DNA of 64,000 bases from Chrysogorgia sp. JL179-B06 (taxonomy: Eukaryota > Cnidaria > Anthozoa > Scleralcyonacea > Chrysogorgiidae), in contig JAYKKM010000191.1 in NCBI GenBank assembly GCA_035772405.1, positions 1,695,001 to 1,759,000 of the forward strand, written 5' to 3'. Shown here in pieces: positions 45,009 through 55,813 of this stretch. The notes under the pieces are model-generated. The model did not search any database, had not been told where the DNA came from, and saw nothing but the letters and a program-made list of their open reading frames with translations. Within the stretch, counting starts at the first letter, position 1, and the number at the start of each line of letters is the position of its first letter. Both the position numbers and the translations under genes were made by a program.

Positions 45009-46335
45009 TGTGACCCTCCACGCGAAAACGTACCTTAACGCTTTTCCGTTTAAACGGCCAAAAAAACGGACGGCGAACGGATGACAAACGGCTTGTAAAA
45101 GCGTTCGAACGGTTTCGAAAAACGTTCGAACGGTTTCGCAAACTAACTAAACGGTTAACAACAGGAGGTCGAACGGGTAATAACAGGCGTTCGAACGGAT
45201 AATAATAGGCGTTCGAACGGTTGACCACAACTAACGGCTAACTAAACGGCTAACAAACCCGTTCGAACGGCTAACTTAACCGTTCGAACGGCTAACGAAA
45301 CCGTTTGAACAGTTAACAACTGTTCGAACGGCTAACGAAACCGTTTGAACGTTCTTTTAATAATTTTAAACGCTTTATCAAACCATTCGAACAGAAAACT
45401 GTCAAATTTCATAGTTTTCCAGCAGCAGAAAAGTCCAGAGAACGCGGGGAAGTTTGGATCATGCTGTATTGCTGTCGCGGTAATTGTTCCGGAAGGACAG
45501 CTATGGGGATCATGCGAAAAATGTCAATTGCGCGTCAATAATCTTTATGTAGACTAGTTGAAATCGTTCGAATGATATAAAATTATTTCTTGTCACATTT
45601 TGCTTATAGATTTGCGTAAATATTTGTTTATAAGGCGTTCGAACGCTTTGGGGAAGCCATTCTAACGCCGTTAGAACGGTTTCAGTTAGCGATTAGGAAT
45701 TGCGTTCAATGTACTTTAACCGCAATTCGTCAAATGAAGTGAGTCTGTGTTGGCAACAACAAACATAATCTCGCATTACGTTAGAGCTGTCTTCCCGTGT
45801 TCTCACACCTGTCAAGCCGCACACGACCTAGTTGGCTTGTCATTGGCGTTCGACCAAACTCTTTATTCTTACGCCTATAACTGAACCATTATGCGCTCGT
45901 CATAATCCGGCGTTTGAATTCGTGTATACAATGTAAACCCGATTAAACGCTCGCGCTAATAACCCTTTAGCGAACACTGAACGGCATGAAAATGCCGTTT
46001 CATTTCCCTACCGTTCGGTAAGGCTTTCGAACGCTTTAAGAAGCCGTTTGAACGGTTTGGTAAAACCGGCGCCTGTTACTAACGGTTTCAGTTATCCGTT
46101 CGAACGGCTAACTGTTCGCCGTTCGAACGGTTTCAGTTAGCCGTTCGAACGGTTAATAATAGGCACCGAACGTTTAATAACAGGCGTTCGAACGCTCTGT
46201 TAATAATTTTAAACGTTTTATCAAACCGTTCGAACGGCTTCTTAAAGCGTTCGAACGCTTACCAAACGGTAAGCGAACGGTATTTTCATGCCGTTCGCTA
46301 AAGCGTTAAGGTACGTTTTCGCGTGGAGGGTCACA
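45009..46335. mobile_element. 1.33 kb foldback element rich in CCGTTCGAACGG
   Basis: The terminal inverted repeats TGTGACCCTCCACGCGAAAA extend at least through CGTACCTTAACGCTTT. The right arm of element B is uninterrupted at the matching place (near 61,008), giving an insertion with a TA duplication (the AT-rich site makes 2 or 4 bp equally possible). Roughly twenty copies of TTCGAACG, most as CGTTCGAACGG, fill both halves, and each is itself a palindrome. The middle (45,380-45,960) is less repetitive. A 70-codon open frame at 45,345-45,557 has no domain. No transposase, so non-autonomous. Confidence 0.8.
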
Positions 46336-47640
46336 TATATGGAATACATACCAGTATACAAAACATGGACGTCAAGATGATATCGTCAGAAACATACTGT
46401 AATATTCCTGGTTGAAAAAATTATAACCTTGTTATTGCCAGTGACGGCCTCTAACCATTGAGCCATCGAGATTCAGATGGAGAGAGGTTACAATGATGCA
46501 CTGGATCTAATGATATATGTACTGCCTATGCACAGCAGTTACTATATATTTCAGTAATGACTAATGATTGGGTGTGTTAATATATACACTGCTGTTATAT
46601 CAATAGAATCAGTACATCAATGTAACGTTCACTCACCATCTGAGTCTTGGTAGCTCAATGGTCAGAGCATCTCACTGGAAATCAGAAAGTTATCCCTGTC
46701 CGGGACACCGAATAATTTTTCTGAGGATATGAGCTTGCTTGACAATCATCCATGTACTGTATCGTCTGTTTCCCCCCGAGCTCTCCCTTATTCACTACAG
46801 CAGTGTATATATTAAGTATTAACACTGACAAGTATACATAGTAATGCTTGTTTATTGCTACAAAATTGTAGGCCAGGCTCAGGTCATATAAACACAGCAA
46901 TAGTATGCATGTTTTTTCACCCTAAACTACTGTATATACAGTATAGGCTAATTATCAAGCAAATAGTATTTATAATTTTAATAAAATAATAAACATACAT
47001 AAAACATACATAAACATAAACAGTTGGCAACTGTCAATATATTATACATATACATGTATGTTTTGAAAATTCAAAACATTACACACCTTCAAATTTTCCC
47101 AAATCTCTCTGTTAGGAGCTTGGAGCAAATACACAATAAAGTGTACAATTATTTAAATTACATTCAAACACTCATTAACAATTCATGTGGAAAAGACAAA
47201 AGAAAATCACGACCGTATCGTGGTTTTAAATGTGATAAAGATTCGTCCTGATTTACATAAACTTTATCTTTGATTTTCTCGGCTTAGACAACATCGATTT
47301 TCAAAATTACTACGCCAATGAACTTATCAAATGGGTCGTGTTTGAAGCCGTTTAATAAACTCGCAGCACGTGTTTATTAGCGAGTCAAGCCAAAAAGTTT
47401 AATAACGATAAAGTGAAGCACTGAACTGAAGGTAATGGCTATTCGTACGGTAGCCGTACGACGCTATAGTCTCTTAGAATTCAACGAAATGCAAGTAAAT
47501 ATTACCAAAATCCTAAACCTAACCCTAATCCTAACCAATTTGCATGCCCTAACCAAAAAAAACTATGCAGAAAAGGCAAATTAATTGCTCAACACAGACC
47601 GGTGAGTCGCTGACAATCACAATATACATAATTATATATA
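46336..47640. repeat. Inner left arm of element B
   Basis: Includes two tRNA-like SINE heads (minus strand about 46,490-46,437; plus strand 46,641-46,716, A box TAGCTCAATGGTCAGAG). A 211 bp insertion at 47,165-47,375 is not in the right arm. A telomere-like run CTAAACCTAACCCTAATCC lies near 47,513. Non-coding. Confidence 0.6.
47165..47375. mobile_element. 211 bp insertion missing from the right arm
   Basis: In the right arm ATTTAAATAACATT joins AAAATTAGCGAGTC almost directly, while here they are separated. The ends share only AAACAC in inverted form. The interior has the hairpin AAATCACGACCGTATCGTGG. Probably a decayed MITE. Confidence 0.45.
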
Positions 47641-47696
47641 TATATATATATATACCTATAAATCCGATCCGAGATTAGGATCCGCTTGGATCTCGC

Positions 47697-47785
47697 GTGA
47701 TAAGGGACTAAACGCCGGTCGATATTATCACCCTCGACCTAAGGCCTTCGGCCTTCGGCCGGCGCTTCGCGCCTGGCGAGGGGAT
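47697..47785 (+). repeat. GC-rich hairpin module, copy 3
   Basis: GTGATAAGGGACTAAACGCC to CTGGCGAGGGGAT, with a few substitutions relative to copies 1 and 2. It again lies just after an (AT)n tract (47,635-47,656). Confidence 0.75.
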
Positions 47786-47789
47786 TATG

Positions 47790-49140
47790 AAATGATAAGG
47801 TCAATATTATGAAATGATAAGGTCAGCGTGATCCATTTTCAGTTATCAAGATGATCAATTTTCAATGTGTTTAGCATTAAACCAGACCTATATACCCCAC
47901 ACGATAACAAGCTTTTTCTCGAGCTTTCACTATTTTGTAGTGATAACTGATCATGATATGTAAACTCTAAGATGAATATATTGTTTTCAAAATATGCAGA
48001 TCAGTATAATTTAGCATAGCATGACCAAATACCATGGCCAGCCGCCAACTGATAACTTTTTAACTTAAATTTACTGACATAAATCAAGAATGTGAAATCG
48101 TATTTATTAATAACTTTTAGCCAAGTAATTTCAAGCTATGTAATTTTAAAGAACGAAGCAATTCTAGTATGACAATTTTCAACAATTTGACACGGTTTAA
48201 TGACCATTTAATAGTAAGCGTTACTGGTATTCTGTTCCTACTGACCTAGCGGCTTCGTTCTTTAAAAAATCCCGTTTATTTTTGTCCTGGAGTTCTCCAA
48301 TTTATGAATTAAACCTATTATAGATAAAATAAACGGGATTTTTAAAGAACGAGCCAGTTCTATACAGTACTAAAATGTTACTCATGCAAATTTCTGTGTC
48401 CGGTACACGAAGTAAGATCTATCCCTTACTTGATTCTAGAAGACTTAATATTATCGAATACTTCTAGCTCACTTTTTAATTTCTGGCTATACCTCTCCCT
48501 TCTTTCCATATACTGGTGTGTCTTAGAATGGTTTCTATTCTTATATAGCTTTCAGGCACAATTGCTCCCTGATTCTGTTTACTTCAGTGTTTACGTTTCT
48601 AAATATAAATCTTCGCTTGACTTGACAACTTTGCGTTTCGATCAACATTTGTAAAATCACCCACTGTTCCTTGCATTTGAGGGACTAACTGTTGTTATCA
48701 ATGGCTTATAGATTTACAACAATTTCACAAGATTTGAATAGGTTTTATTTGGCATATCACTCATAAATGAATTGCAGTGCGGTGTTTACAATATGGCGCA
48801 ACTGGCAAGCTCGGGACGTGCGATCAGGAACGCTTCTGTGCCCGCATACTCATATTCTGTGCTCATACTGTACTCGACTTTTCCTTTTTGTCTTTTTAAA
48901 ATTTAGTTCCACGCGATATCTCACATCACAAACGAAAATTTTATTTTCCGCCCAGTGGAGATTCGACGCTTATGGCGGTTTTGCACTAGGCGAATATTTT
49001 CGCACGAAGTGAATTGCTATATTCATATTTTTTATTAGTTCCAGCTGAGAGCTCATAAGTGACATGTATAGGACGTAATTGGACAACCATACATGTAGTT
49101 GGGACATAGAGTGTTCATTTGACCATTCGATGACAATAAG
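47790..49140. other. Non-coding stretch with one small hairpin element
   Basis: About 48,251-48,352 is a hairpin with AAAATCCCGTTTATTT ends flanked by TTCTTTAAA, probably a 100 bp MITE; TTTAAAGAACGAAGC is also at 48,146. Open frames at 48,430-48,654 and 48,767-49,012 have no domain. Confidence 0.5.
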
Positions 49141-49144
49141 CCAG

Positions 49145-49293
49145 TGCGTCGGATAAATCTTATTTCAATTCATAATATCAGGCTGGGGAATTCAGTATAA
49201 CGAATTTGCAAGTGTAAATAGAAATGCAAATGTTATTGTGGTTTTAGCCTGATGTTATGAATTAAAATAAGTTTTATCCCGACGCCAGAACAC
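49145..49293. mobile_element. About 150 bp MITE
   Basis: GCGTCGGATAAATCTTATTT at the left is complemented at the right by AAATAAGTTTTATCC and CGACGC. The inverted arms extend through CATAA(T/C)ATCAGGCT. Non-coding. Confidence 0.65.
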
Positions 49294-49331
49294 GTCATTT
49301 TGACGCGCAGTGGACATTACGAACTGGCTTA

Positions 49332-49628
49332 TTAGATAAATTTACGCAAGAGTATTGCATAATATGTGGTGATTTCAAGATTGACTGCAGGCTATCAGAC
49401 GAAGGTCAGAAACAGCAGATAGTTAAAATATTTGGTTCCTCGTATCAGCAAAAGTTGCATCTATACCTTCCTACAACCGATAATGGATCACTTCTGGATC
49501 ATCTGTACACCAATATTGAAGACGAATACGCGTTACAATTGGAATATATGAATCGTATTTTTCAGACCACAAACCGGTGTGGTCAGTGGTGTGCCTTAAA
49601 ATAGATGAGACATGTATATACATATAAT
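49332..49628 (+). pseudogene. EEP-type endonuclease fragment (Helitron-associated type)
   Basis: An open stretch reads YCIICGDFKIDCRLSDEG, then LPTTDNGSLLDHLYTNI, followed after a one-base shift by ESYFSDHKPVWSVV. The pattern GDFN/K, TTxxGSLLDH and SDHKPV is the C-terminal half of an exonuclease-endonuclease-phosphatase domain. The TTDxGSLLDHxYTN form is typical of the nuclease fused to some Helitrons. It lies 0.8 kb before a Helitron Rep fragment on the same strand but in the wrong order for one gene, so it may come from another copy. The frame is shifted near 49,560 and both ends are missing. Confidence 0.5.
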
Positions 49629-49906
49629 ACATACATCATAATGTTCGCTTCATCATATGTCTTACACACAGGTTTAAATTTAAAAAGTTTAAAAACTACC
49701 AAACGTAATTTTCGACTACAATGTCATCTTCAGGGTACAAGTTAACCATTAGCTATAACCTTCGCGACAGCTGAGTGAATAATCAAACTAAACCTTAACT
49801 ATTTAAACAACCTGTTAACAAACATATTTTGTATACTATAATAAAATTGTCGTATATTATGTAATAAACGATTGCTGGTAGCATATTGCAATAACGAGAC
49901 CATTGG

Positions 49907-50107
49907 TTGCGTTATAAAACAACCCATGGTTATAAGCAAGCTGATAAGCGACCTTTAGTTAGGGCTTTGTCACCTATCCCTCGTTTAGAACGTTATCTCG
50001 ATCAATATTTAACCAATTTCAATTCTGAAAACAGATTTGGAATTAGCGAGTCTAAATACATAACACACGTACCTGTTATTTTACGCAAACGTCTATACCC
50101 TTCGTAA
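49907..50107 (+). pseudogene. C-terminal coding fragment related to the 37,843 unit
   Basis: Reads 66 codons ending LRKRLYPS. Residues 30-66 (YLDQYLTNFNSENRFGISES...) match the 3' end repeated at 37,843 and 41,901-42,330. The first 29 residues (TTHGYKQADKRPLVRALSPI...) are not in those copies, so this one retains more of the upstream gene. The Met at the start may not be the native one. Family unknown. Confidence 0.45.
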
Positions 50108-50248
50108 AAACCTCTTTATGTTTTAGTTCTTCTGATCACAAATCAATAATGGCCGCTAGAATTTCTCTGCTCAAATATGCTCCGACTCAAACGGATCACC
50201 CAAAACGACATTTTACTACCTTATAAGGAGTTACCCTACCATGTGCGG

Positions 50249-50401
<153 letters not shown>

Positions 50402-51583
50402 GAACTTTTCGTGAGAAATCTATCCCTGCCACGACGAGATTATCATGTTGTTGTTGAAGAATCTGTTTTAGGGGGAGACAGGACATCATTCATTCCTCAG
50501 CGTCAAAGGCAGAGGAAGGATCAAGATGCAATTCGTGAGACAGTGAATGATGAAGCTGACCCAATAGACTGGCCAACTAATGAAGGTAATGCTGTCAATG
50601 AATTTAGAACAGATGGTCTTGCAGCGATGGCATTTCCTACACTGTTCCCATTTGGGAGAGGTGACCCAACCACACGGGAAAGACAACATGGTGTGACTCT
50701 GGCAGAAGCATTTAAGCATTTGGTTAAGTTTTCTGAAAGGTTACCAAATGGTAAGTACAGGTGGAGATTTGCTTCTCACCCAAGGTTCCCTATTGGGCAT
50801 TATATATGAAACAAAGGCATCAGCTTTTGTCTCAATCAAATGTTTATTTGCACCAGCATCCAGCAGATGCCAACATGACCCTATAAGAGCTAAGAGAGAT
50901 GGTAAATTCAATGAGTGGTAAGCAAACGGTGAACCGGCTTCAACGGTATGTGTCGAAAGTGCAAGGCACTAACCCGTACTGGTATCAGCGCTTACAGGAA
51001 TTGCTAACGTTGATAGAGCAGAAAGGCTGTCCTACCTTTTTCTTTACTTTTAGTGCAGCAGATAGCTGCTGGCCAGAGTTGAAAAGACTTTTGCAGAATG
51101 AGGAAGATGCTACGGGGTCAGAACGAGGGCAAGCAGTCATTGACAATCCACATTTGACTGATTGTTTGTTTAAGCAGCGTCTCGATGACTTTATCAGGCA
51201 TTGGTTGCATGGTGTGTTGGATGCAGATTGGCATTGGTTTCGATTTGAATATCAAGCCAGGGGAAGTATTCATGCGCACGGGTGCGCAAAGTTAAAGAAC
51301 GACCCAGATATTCCAACATTGAGAGGAAAAGCTGCTAAGGCATGGAGTTTACTTGAAACTGAGTCTGACATGGAAGATTTTGAATTTTATTTCCAGCCTG
51401 TTATTGATGATGAAAAACAATCAGAGAGGCAGGTGTTAAGGTAAGAAATGCCTGGGATAATACAAGAAACAAGTCTTATATATTATGGCATTACAAAATA
51501 ACATATATTTTGTTCCTTTTTTGTTGTAGGTATATTAATTGGCTTGTGACAACCTTTAATGAGGAGTTACCTGATGAACAATG
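50402..51583 (+). pseudogene. Helitron replication initiator (HUH Rep) fragment, one intron
   Basis: Rep nicks and joins DNA during rolling-circle transposition. The first part (to 50,809) contains the Helitron-like N-terminal signature FPTLFPFGRGDPTTRE; a shift and a stop follow near 50,806-50,886. The second part (50,899-51,441) contains PTFFFTFSAADSCWPELKRL and FEYQARGSIHAHG, whose HAH matches the HUH metal-binding motif. The exon ends at AG|GTAAGA (51,441/51,442), and after a T-rich run and TTGTAG a second exon (51,530-51,583) reads YINWLVTTFNEELPDEQ, which continues the Rep pattern. The tyrosine region and helicase are absent. It begins directly after an (AT)n tract. Confidence 0.7.
51442..51529 (+). 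other. Probable intron in Helitron Rep
   Basis: Begins GTAAGA, ends TTTTTTGTTGTAG, 88 bp. Joining the flanks keeps the frame and the family pattern. Confidence 0.6.
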
Positions 51584-51589
51584 AACAAT

Positions 51590-52020
51590 TTTTAACTCAA
51601 TCATTTATTTTTGCATCGACAAAACTTGTTCTGTAGCTCTAAAACATATTGCTGAGTTATTTTTTTATTCTTACCCAGTGGCGTATTTTCTTTCATCTTT
51701 ATTTCTTCCACAATATTATTCTCAAACCGTACCTCGTTTTCTTTAACTCGCTCACAACAGGGAACTCTTCTGGATCGTCTCGTTCTACAATTTAACCTGT
51801 TGTGGCTTAAATTTCATCCACATCGATATCAACTAAACTATCAAAATTCCCTAGAAGAAATAACATGCCTCATTAAGAAGAAAGAAACTAATCCAAAAAT
51901 TGACAATATATATATTAGAGCGTTTCAAAGTTCACCCTAAATATAATCAATCATGTAACATAGCTTTGTATGTCGACCAACACGCCACAAGTTAGGTCGG
52001 TTTTATTATGTCAGACAAGA
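51590..52020. other. Non-coding stretch
   Basis: AT-rich and without recognisable content. It separates the Helitron fragment from the CR1-like element. Confidence 0.45.
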
Positions 52021-52024
52021 AAGA

Positions 52025-52585
52025 ATGCTTATCTTTGTTGGCATACAATATCTTTCTTGTTTCTATGAAACAGTAAAAGAAAGAGGTAAAAGAATAAAGA
52101 CCTGGTTGCATGTCAGATTGGGTTGCCAAAGTAGAATAATGCCATGTGCTTCCTATTTATCAATGCGCAGACTTGTTCTGTTTATTGCTTTATTTTTGTT
52201 TTTACGTTTACACAAAATTCAAGAAAACGTCTTAAATCAATTCTATGACCAAGAAGGATGGAATTTGAGTATTACCTTTGCATCGAAACTACCAATACAA
52301 GCTGGTTTGGCCCGAGCTCGTGGTTTGAAAAGTGAAGTCTTCACGTGTGATTCAGGTCGAAAGAAGACCTTGACGACAGAGCTGTTCATCACCCTTCTAC
52401 TTCTGTGTGGTGACATTCATCTAAATGCAGGCCCTTGCAAGTACCCTTGCGGTATTTGCGGAAAACCAGTCAAAGTTAACAAAAAGGGTTTTCAATGTGA
52501 TTTCTGTGATATCTGGTACCACAAAAGATGCTTGAACATGAATACTATTATCTACGATAATATTATTTTAGAGCTCTCTGTTTGA
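52025..52585 (+). pseudogene. CR1-like retrotransposon: N-terminal region with PHD finger
   Basis: The frame contains a hydrophobic stretch (LVLFIALFLFLRL), then LLLLCGDIHLNAGP, and a PHD finger: CKYPCGICGKPV, CDFCDIWYHKRC. PHD fingers precede the endonuclease in many CR1/L2-clade elements. The GDxHxNxGP string resembles a 2A ribosome-skipping motif, but the critical NPGP is NAGP here. The start at 52,025 is only the first Met of the frame; the frame ends at 52,585, before the endonuclease region that follows in other frames. Confidence 0.6.
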
Positions 52586-52699
52586 TTCCCTTATTGATCT
52601 AAATTAAGTAAATCAGTATTCTCCATTGACTAATTCACCTAACTCCACCATTGGTCCTCCTACACAGCCTCATCTCCAAGTACAAACCATCATGGCCGC

Positions 52700-53360
52700 C
52701 ATAAAAATAAGAAATTATCCATCCTAATTATGAACTGTCAGACTATTATGGCAAAGAATCAACATATTGCACAATTGGTAGGAGACATCATGCCTGACAT
52801 AATAATTAGTACAGAAACCTGGTTGACACCTGCTCATAACAATGTGGAGATTTAATATCTGACACGTATACAATATATTCAGAGAAGAGATAGGATAACA
52901 GATCCACACGGTGGAAATCCATCACTAGGGAATATGATCTGGAATCAGATTGTGAAATCCTTTGGTGCAAACTGAAGTTAACTTGTAGTAAATCTCTCCA
53001 TGTAGGAACTTACTACAGAGCCCATGAGCATGATGAATTGGCCCTACTAGAACTTGAAAAATCTCTCTCCATGGTAAAGAACAACCATCACATACTCCTA
53101 TGTAGAGATTTCAACTTTCCAGGATGGGACTGGAGCAATCATGTAGTTAAACATTGTAACCACCCCACTCTTAACCACCAGTTTGGAGATATTATTTCGG
53201 ATGATAAGGGACTTGTACAACTTGTTTAAGTACCAACAAGACATCAAAACATCTTAGACTTAGCTCTCTCAAACAATCCAGGCAGTATCAAGGACGTCTG
53301 TGTTTTTCCAGGAGCTTCTGACCATGCTTCCCCCTTATTAAAATGGATCTTCAACCAATA
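52700..53360 (+). pseudogene. CR1-like retrotransposon: EEP endonuclease remnants
   Basis: Fragments in two or three frames: LSILIMNCQTIMAKNQHI and DIIISTETWLTPAHN (52,715-52,850), then HHILLCRDFNFPGWDWSN (53,083-53,140), RHQNILDLALSNNPGSI and VFPGASDHASPLL up to about 53,340. These follow the order of an apurinic-type endonuclease: N-terminal catalytic Asn, ETW with the catalytic Glu, the DFN segment (here RDFN instead of GDFN) and SDH with the catalytic His. Stops and shifts (for example at 52,853 and 53,227) make it non-functional. Confidence 0.65.
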
Positions 53361-53559
53361 AGATACAAGCAAACGCCTAGAGAAATCCCACTCTATAACA
53401 GAGGAAGTTGGGATAGCTTTGTTGAAGATCTATCTAGAGTTATACCGTATATGATGTAAAAAATAACTTCTGGTTGAGACTGAAAACAGCCATAAATGAG
53501 GGAATTAAAAAGCACATACCACATAAAATATGCAAGTCTAAGGACAACTACCATGGTTA

Positions 53560-55443
53560 ACACCTGACATCAGAAAACTGATAAATAAAAGGAACAAACT
53601 ATCTGCTAAGAGAAAAGCCATATTAAAATCTCAAAGACATGAGACAAATGAACTGACCAAGATCTCAAAGAGAATAAGGGGATTGAATATAGATATCCAA
53701 CGAGAGATGAGACAAGCATATTGGGATTACGTCGAATCTATAATGACACCGATGGGGGATAACAGCAATGATGAATCAGGACTGAAACGGTTTTTGACAT
53801 TTGTTAAGCATAGAAGATCTGATGATACAGTAGGAATTACTTCACTAGATTACAATGGCACAGAAGTATTCACACCTAGCATGCTAGCTAACCTTTTGAA
53901 CAAGCAGTTTCAATCAGTCTTCATAAATGAAACACATGTACCACAAGATCTCTTGCTACCTACCTCACCAAACCTTAGCATGCCTGACATTGAAATAACT
54001 GTGCAAGGAGCTATGAAATTGCTCCAGACAATATTCGACCAAGGATCCTTAAGGAACTGTCTACAACCATAGCTCCAATTTTGACTGAAGTGTACAAGAG
54101 ATCATATGAGACTGGTGAGTTACCTGATGACTGGAAAACAGCATATGTTACTCCTGTGTTTAAAAAAGGAAAACTATCTGATGTAACAAATTAAAGATGA
54201 TGGAACATATCCTGGTAAGTGTCATAATGAAGCATGCTCACAGAAACAACATCTTATACAACTTGCAGTGTGGATTCAGAGAGAAAGGATCATGCGAAAC
54301 ACAACTGTTGGAGTTGGTCCATGACTTAGCTAGCAATATGTATGGTGGCGGTCAAAGTGATGTGATGATAATGGATTTTTCTAAGGCTTTTGATAAAGTT
54401 GGTCACCAGTGTTTAATCCACAAGCTAGACTATCATGGTATTAGAGTGTAAACAAAAGACTGGATAGATGCTTTTCTCAGGAACCGCACCCAACAAGTTG
54501 TCTTGACGGGGGAACACTCTGATAAAGTTTATGTCCAGCCTGGAGTCCCACAAGGCTCTGTGCTTGGACCATGCTTATTCTTGTTATATGTCAATGATTT
54601 ACCTGAGGGCCTATCATCTACTGTGCAGCTTATTTGCAGATGATACCATATTATACCTGGTTGTTCAGTCTGACAGTGATACACATACTCTCCAAGGTGA
54701 TTTACATAAACTTGAAATGTGGGAGAACAAATGGCAGATGGAACTCAACACAGACAAATGTCATGTTCTGCGTGTTACTCGTAAACGTACACCTTTTATT
54801 TACGACTACACTTTGCATGGTAAGACCTTAGAATCAGTGGACTGTGCTAAGTAACTTGGAGTAACAACTACACAAGACCTAAGATGGAACTCTCATATCT
54901 CAAACATTGTAAATAAGGGAAACAAAACCTTAGGTTTCCTGAGAAGAAACCTACAAATAAACTCGCCGACTTTGAAATCGATCGCCAATAAAAGTCTGGT
55001 GCGCCCTACATTAGAATATTCATCAACAGTATACGATCCCTATACGCAACAAAATATTGACAAGATAGAAATAGTACAAAGAAAAGCAGTTCGTTACACC
55101 CTGAATTGTTATAACTATACAGTTCAGTGTTACATACACGATTAAGGCATTGGGATGGGATTCCTTGGCTCTTAGAAGAAAAGGGAGTAGATTATCTATG
55201 ATGTACAAGATTCACAATGTCCTTGTGGAAGTCGATCAAAAGAAAGTATATGACACAAGAAGCACATGTTAGCCGACACCTCCACAAATTATCTTATAGA
55301 GTACCAGCATCATTGACAAACTACCATAAGTACTCTTTCTTCCCAAGAACCATAAGAGATTGTAACAGCTTACCACTCAACACAATAGAGTCACGCACCC
55401 TCCTCTCCATCCAAGCCAATCTTGGACTAGTGCTTATGGCATA
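53560..55443 (+). pseudogene. CR1-like retrotransposon: reverse transcriptase remnants
   Basis: The RT domain is spread over several frames. Pieces: KRFLTFVKHRRSDDTVG (53,78x), PILTEVYKRSYETGELPDDW (54,075-54,135), QCGFREKGSCETQLLELV, MDFSKAFDKVGHQ (motif A), PGVPQGSVLGPCLFLLYVND (motif B), FADDTILYLV (motif C), then LNTDKCHVLRVTRKR and LGVTTTQDLRWNSHI. A segment between TN (54,190) and MMEH is missing. The Y of the usual YLGV is now TAA (54,852). The element stops at the inverted GC-rich module at 55,451. CR1 clade is my best placement; L2 is the alternative. Confidence 0.75.
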
Positions 55444-55450
55444 GACATTT

Positions 55451-55532
55451 ATCCCCTCGCCCGGCGCGAAGCGCCGGCCGAAGGCCTGAGGGCGAGGGTG
55501 CTAATATCGACCGGCGTTTAGTCCCTCATCAC
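55451..55532 (-). repeat. GC-rich hairpin module, copy 4 (inverted)
   Basis: Minus-strand match to the module at 42,539-42,620, followed outward by GGATTCCAGGCGTAATGTAG and TTTCTGTTTCCTTGT and an AT tract, exactly as in the 42,403 block. Confidence 0.8.
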
Positions 55533-55656
55533 GGATTCCAGGCGTAATGTAGTGATGTAGAGTCACTTTCTGTTTCCTTGTATATATATATATATATATA
55601 TGCTCTAACTATATGTTGTTGAGCACTCTTTGCATTTCGTAGACCATAACCTACAC

Positions 55657-55721
<65 letters not shown>

Positions 55722-55722
55722 T
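55657..55722. repeat. (AT)n microsatellite
   Basis: TA tract between the direct repeat and the inverted piece of the Penelope-like element. Confidence 0.9.
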
Positions 55723-55813
55723 TTCGCTTACCTCAACACTGGTCTGCTACAACTTGTTTCATCTGTAAAAGAATCTTCAGGCAGTGACAATATCGAAAGG
55801 GATGACCGCTTAT

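Noticed and set aside
47500..47550. Telomere or telomeric fusion point (CCTAACCCTAA-like words)
   Set aside because: Only a few degenerate units, also present at the same place in the opposite arm; part of the repeat.
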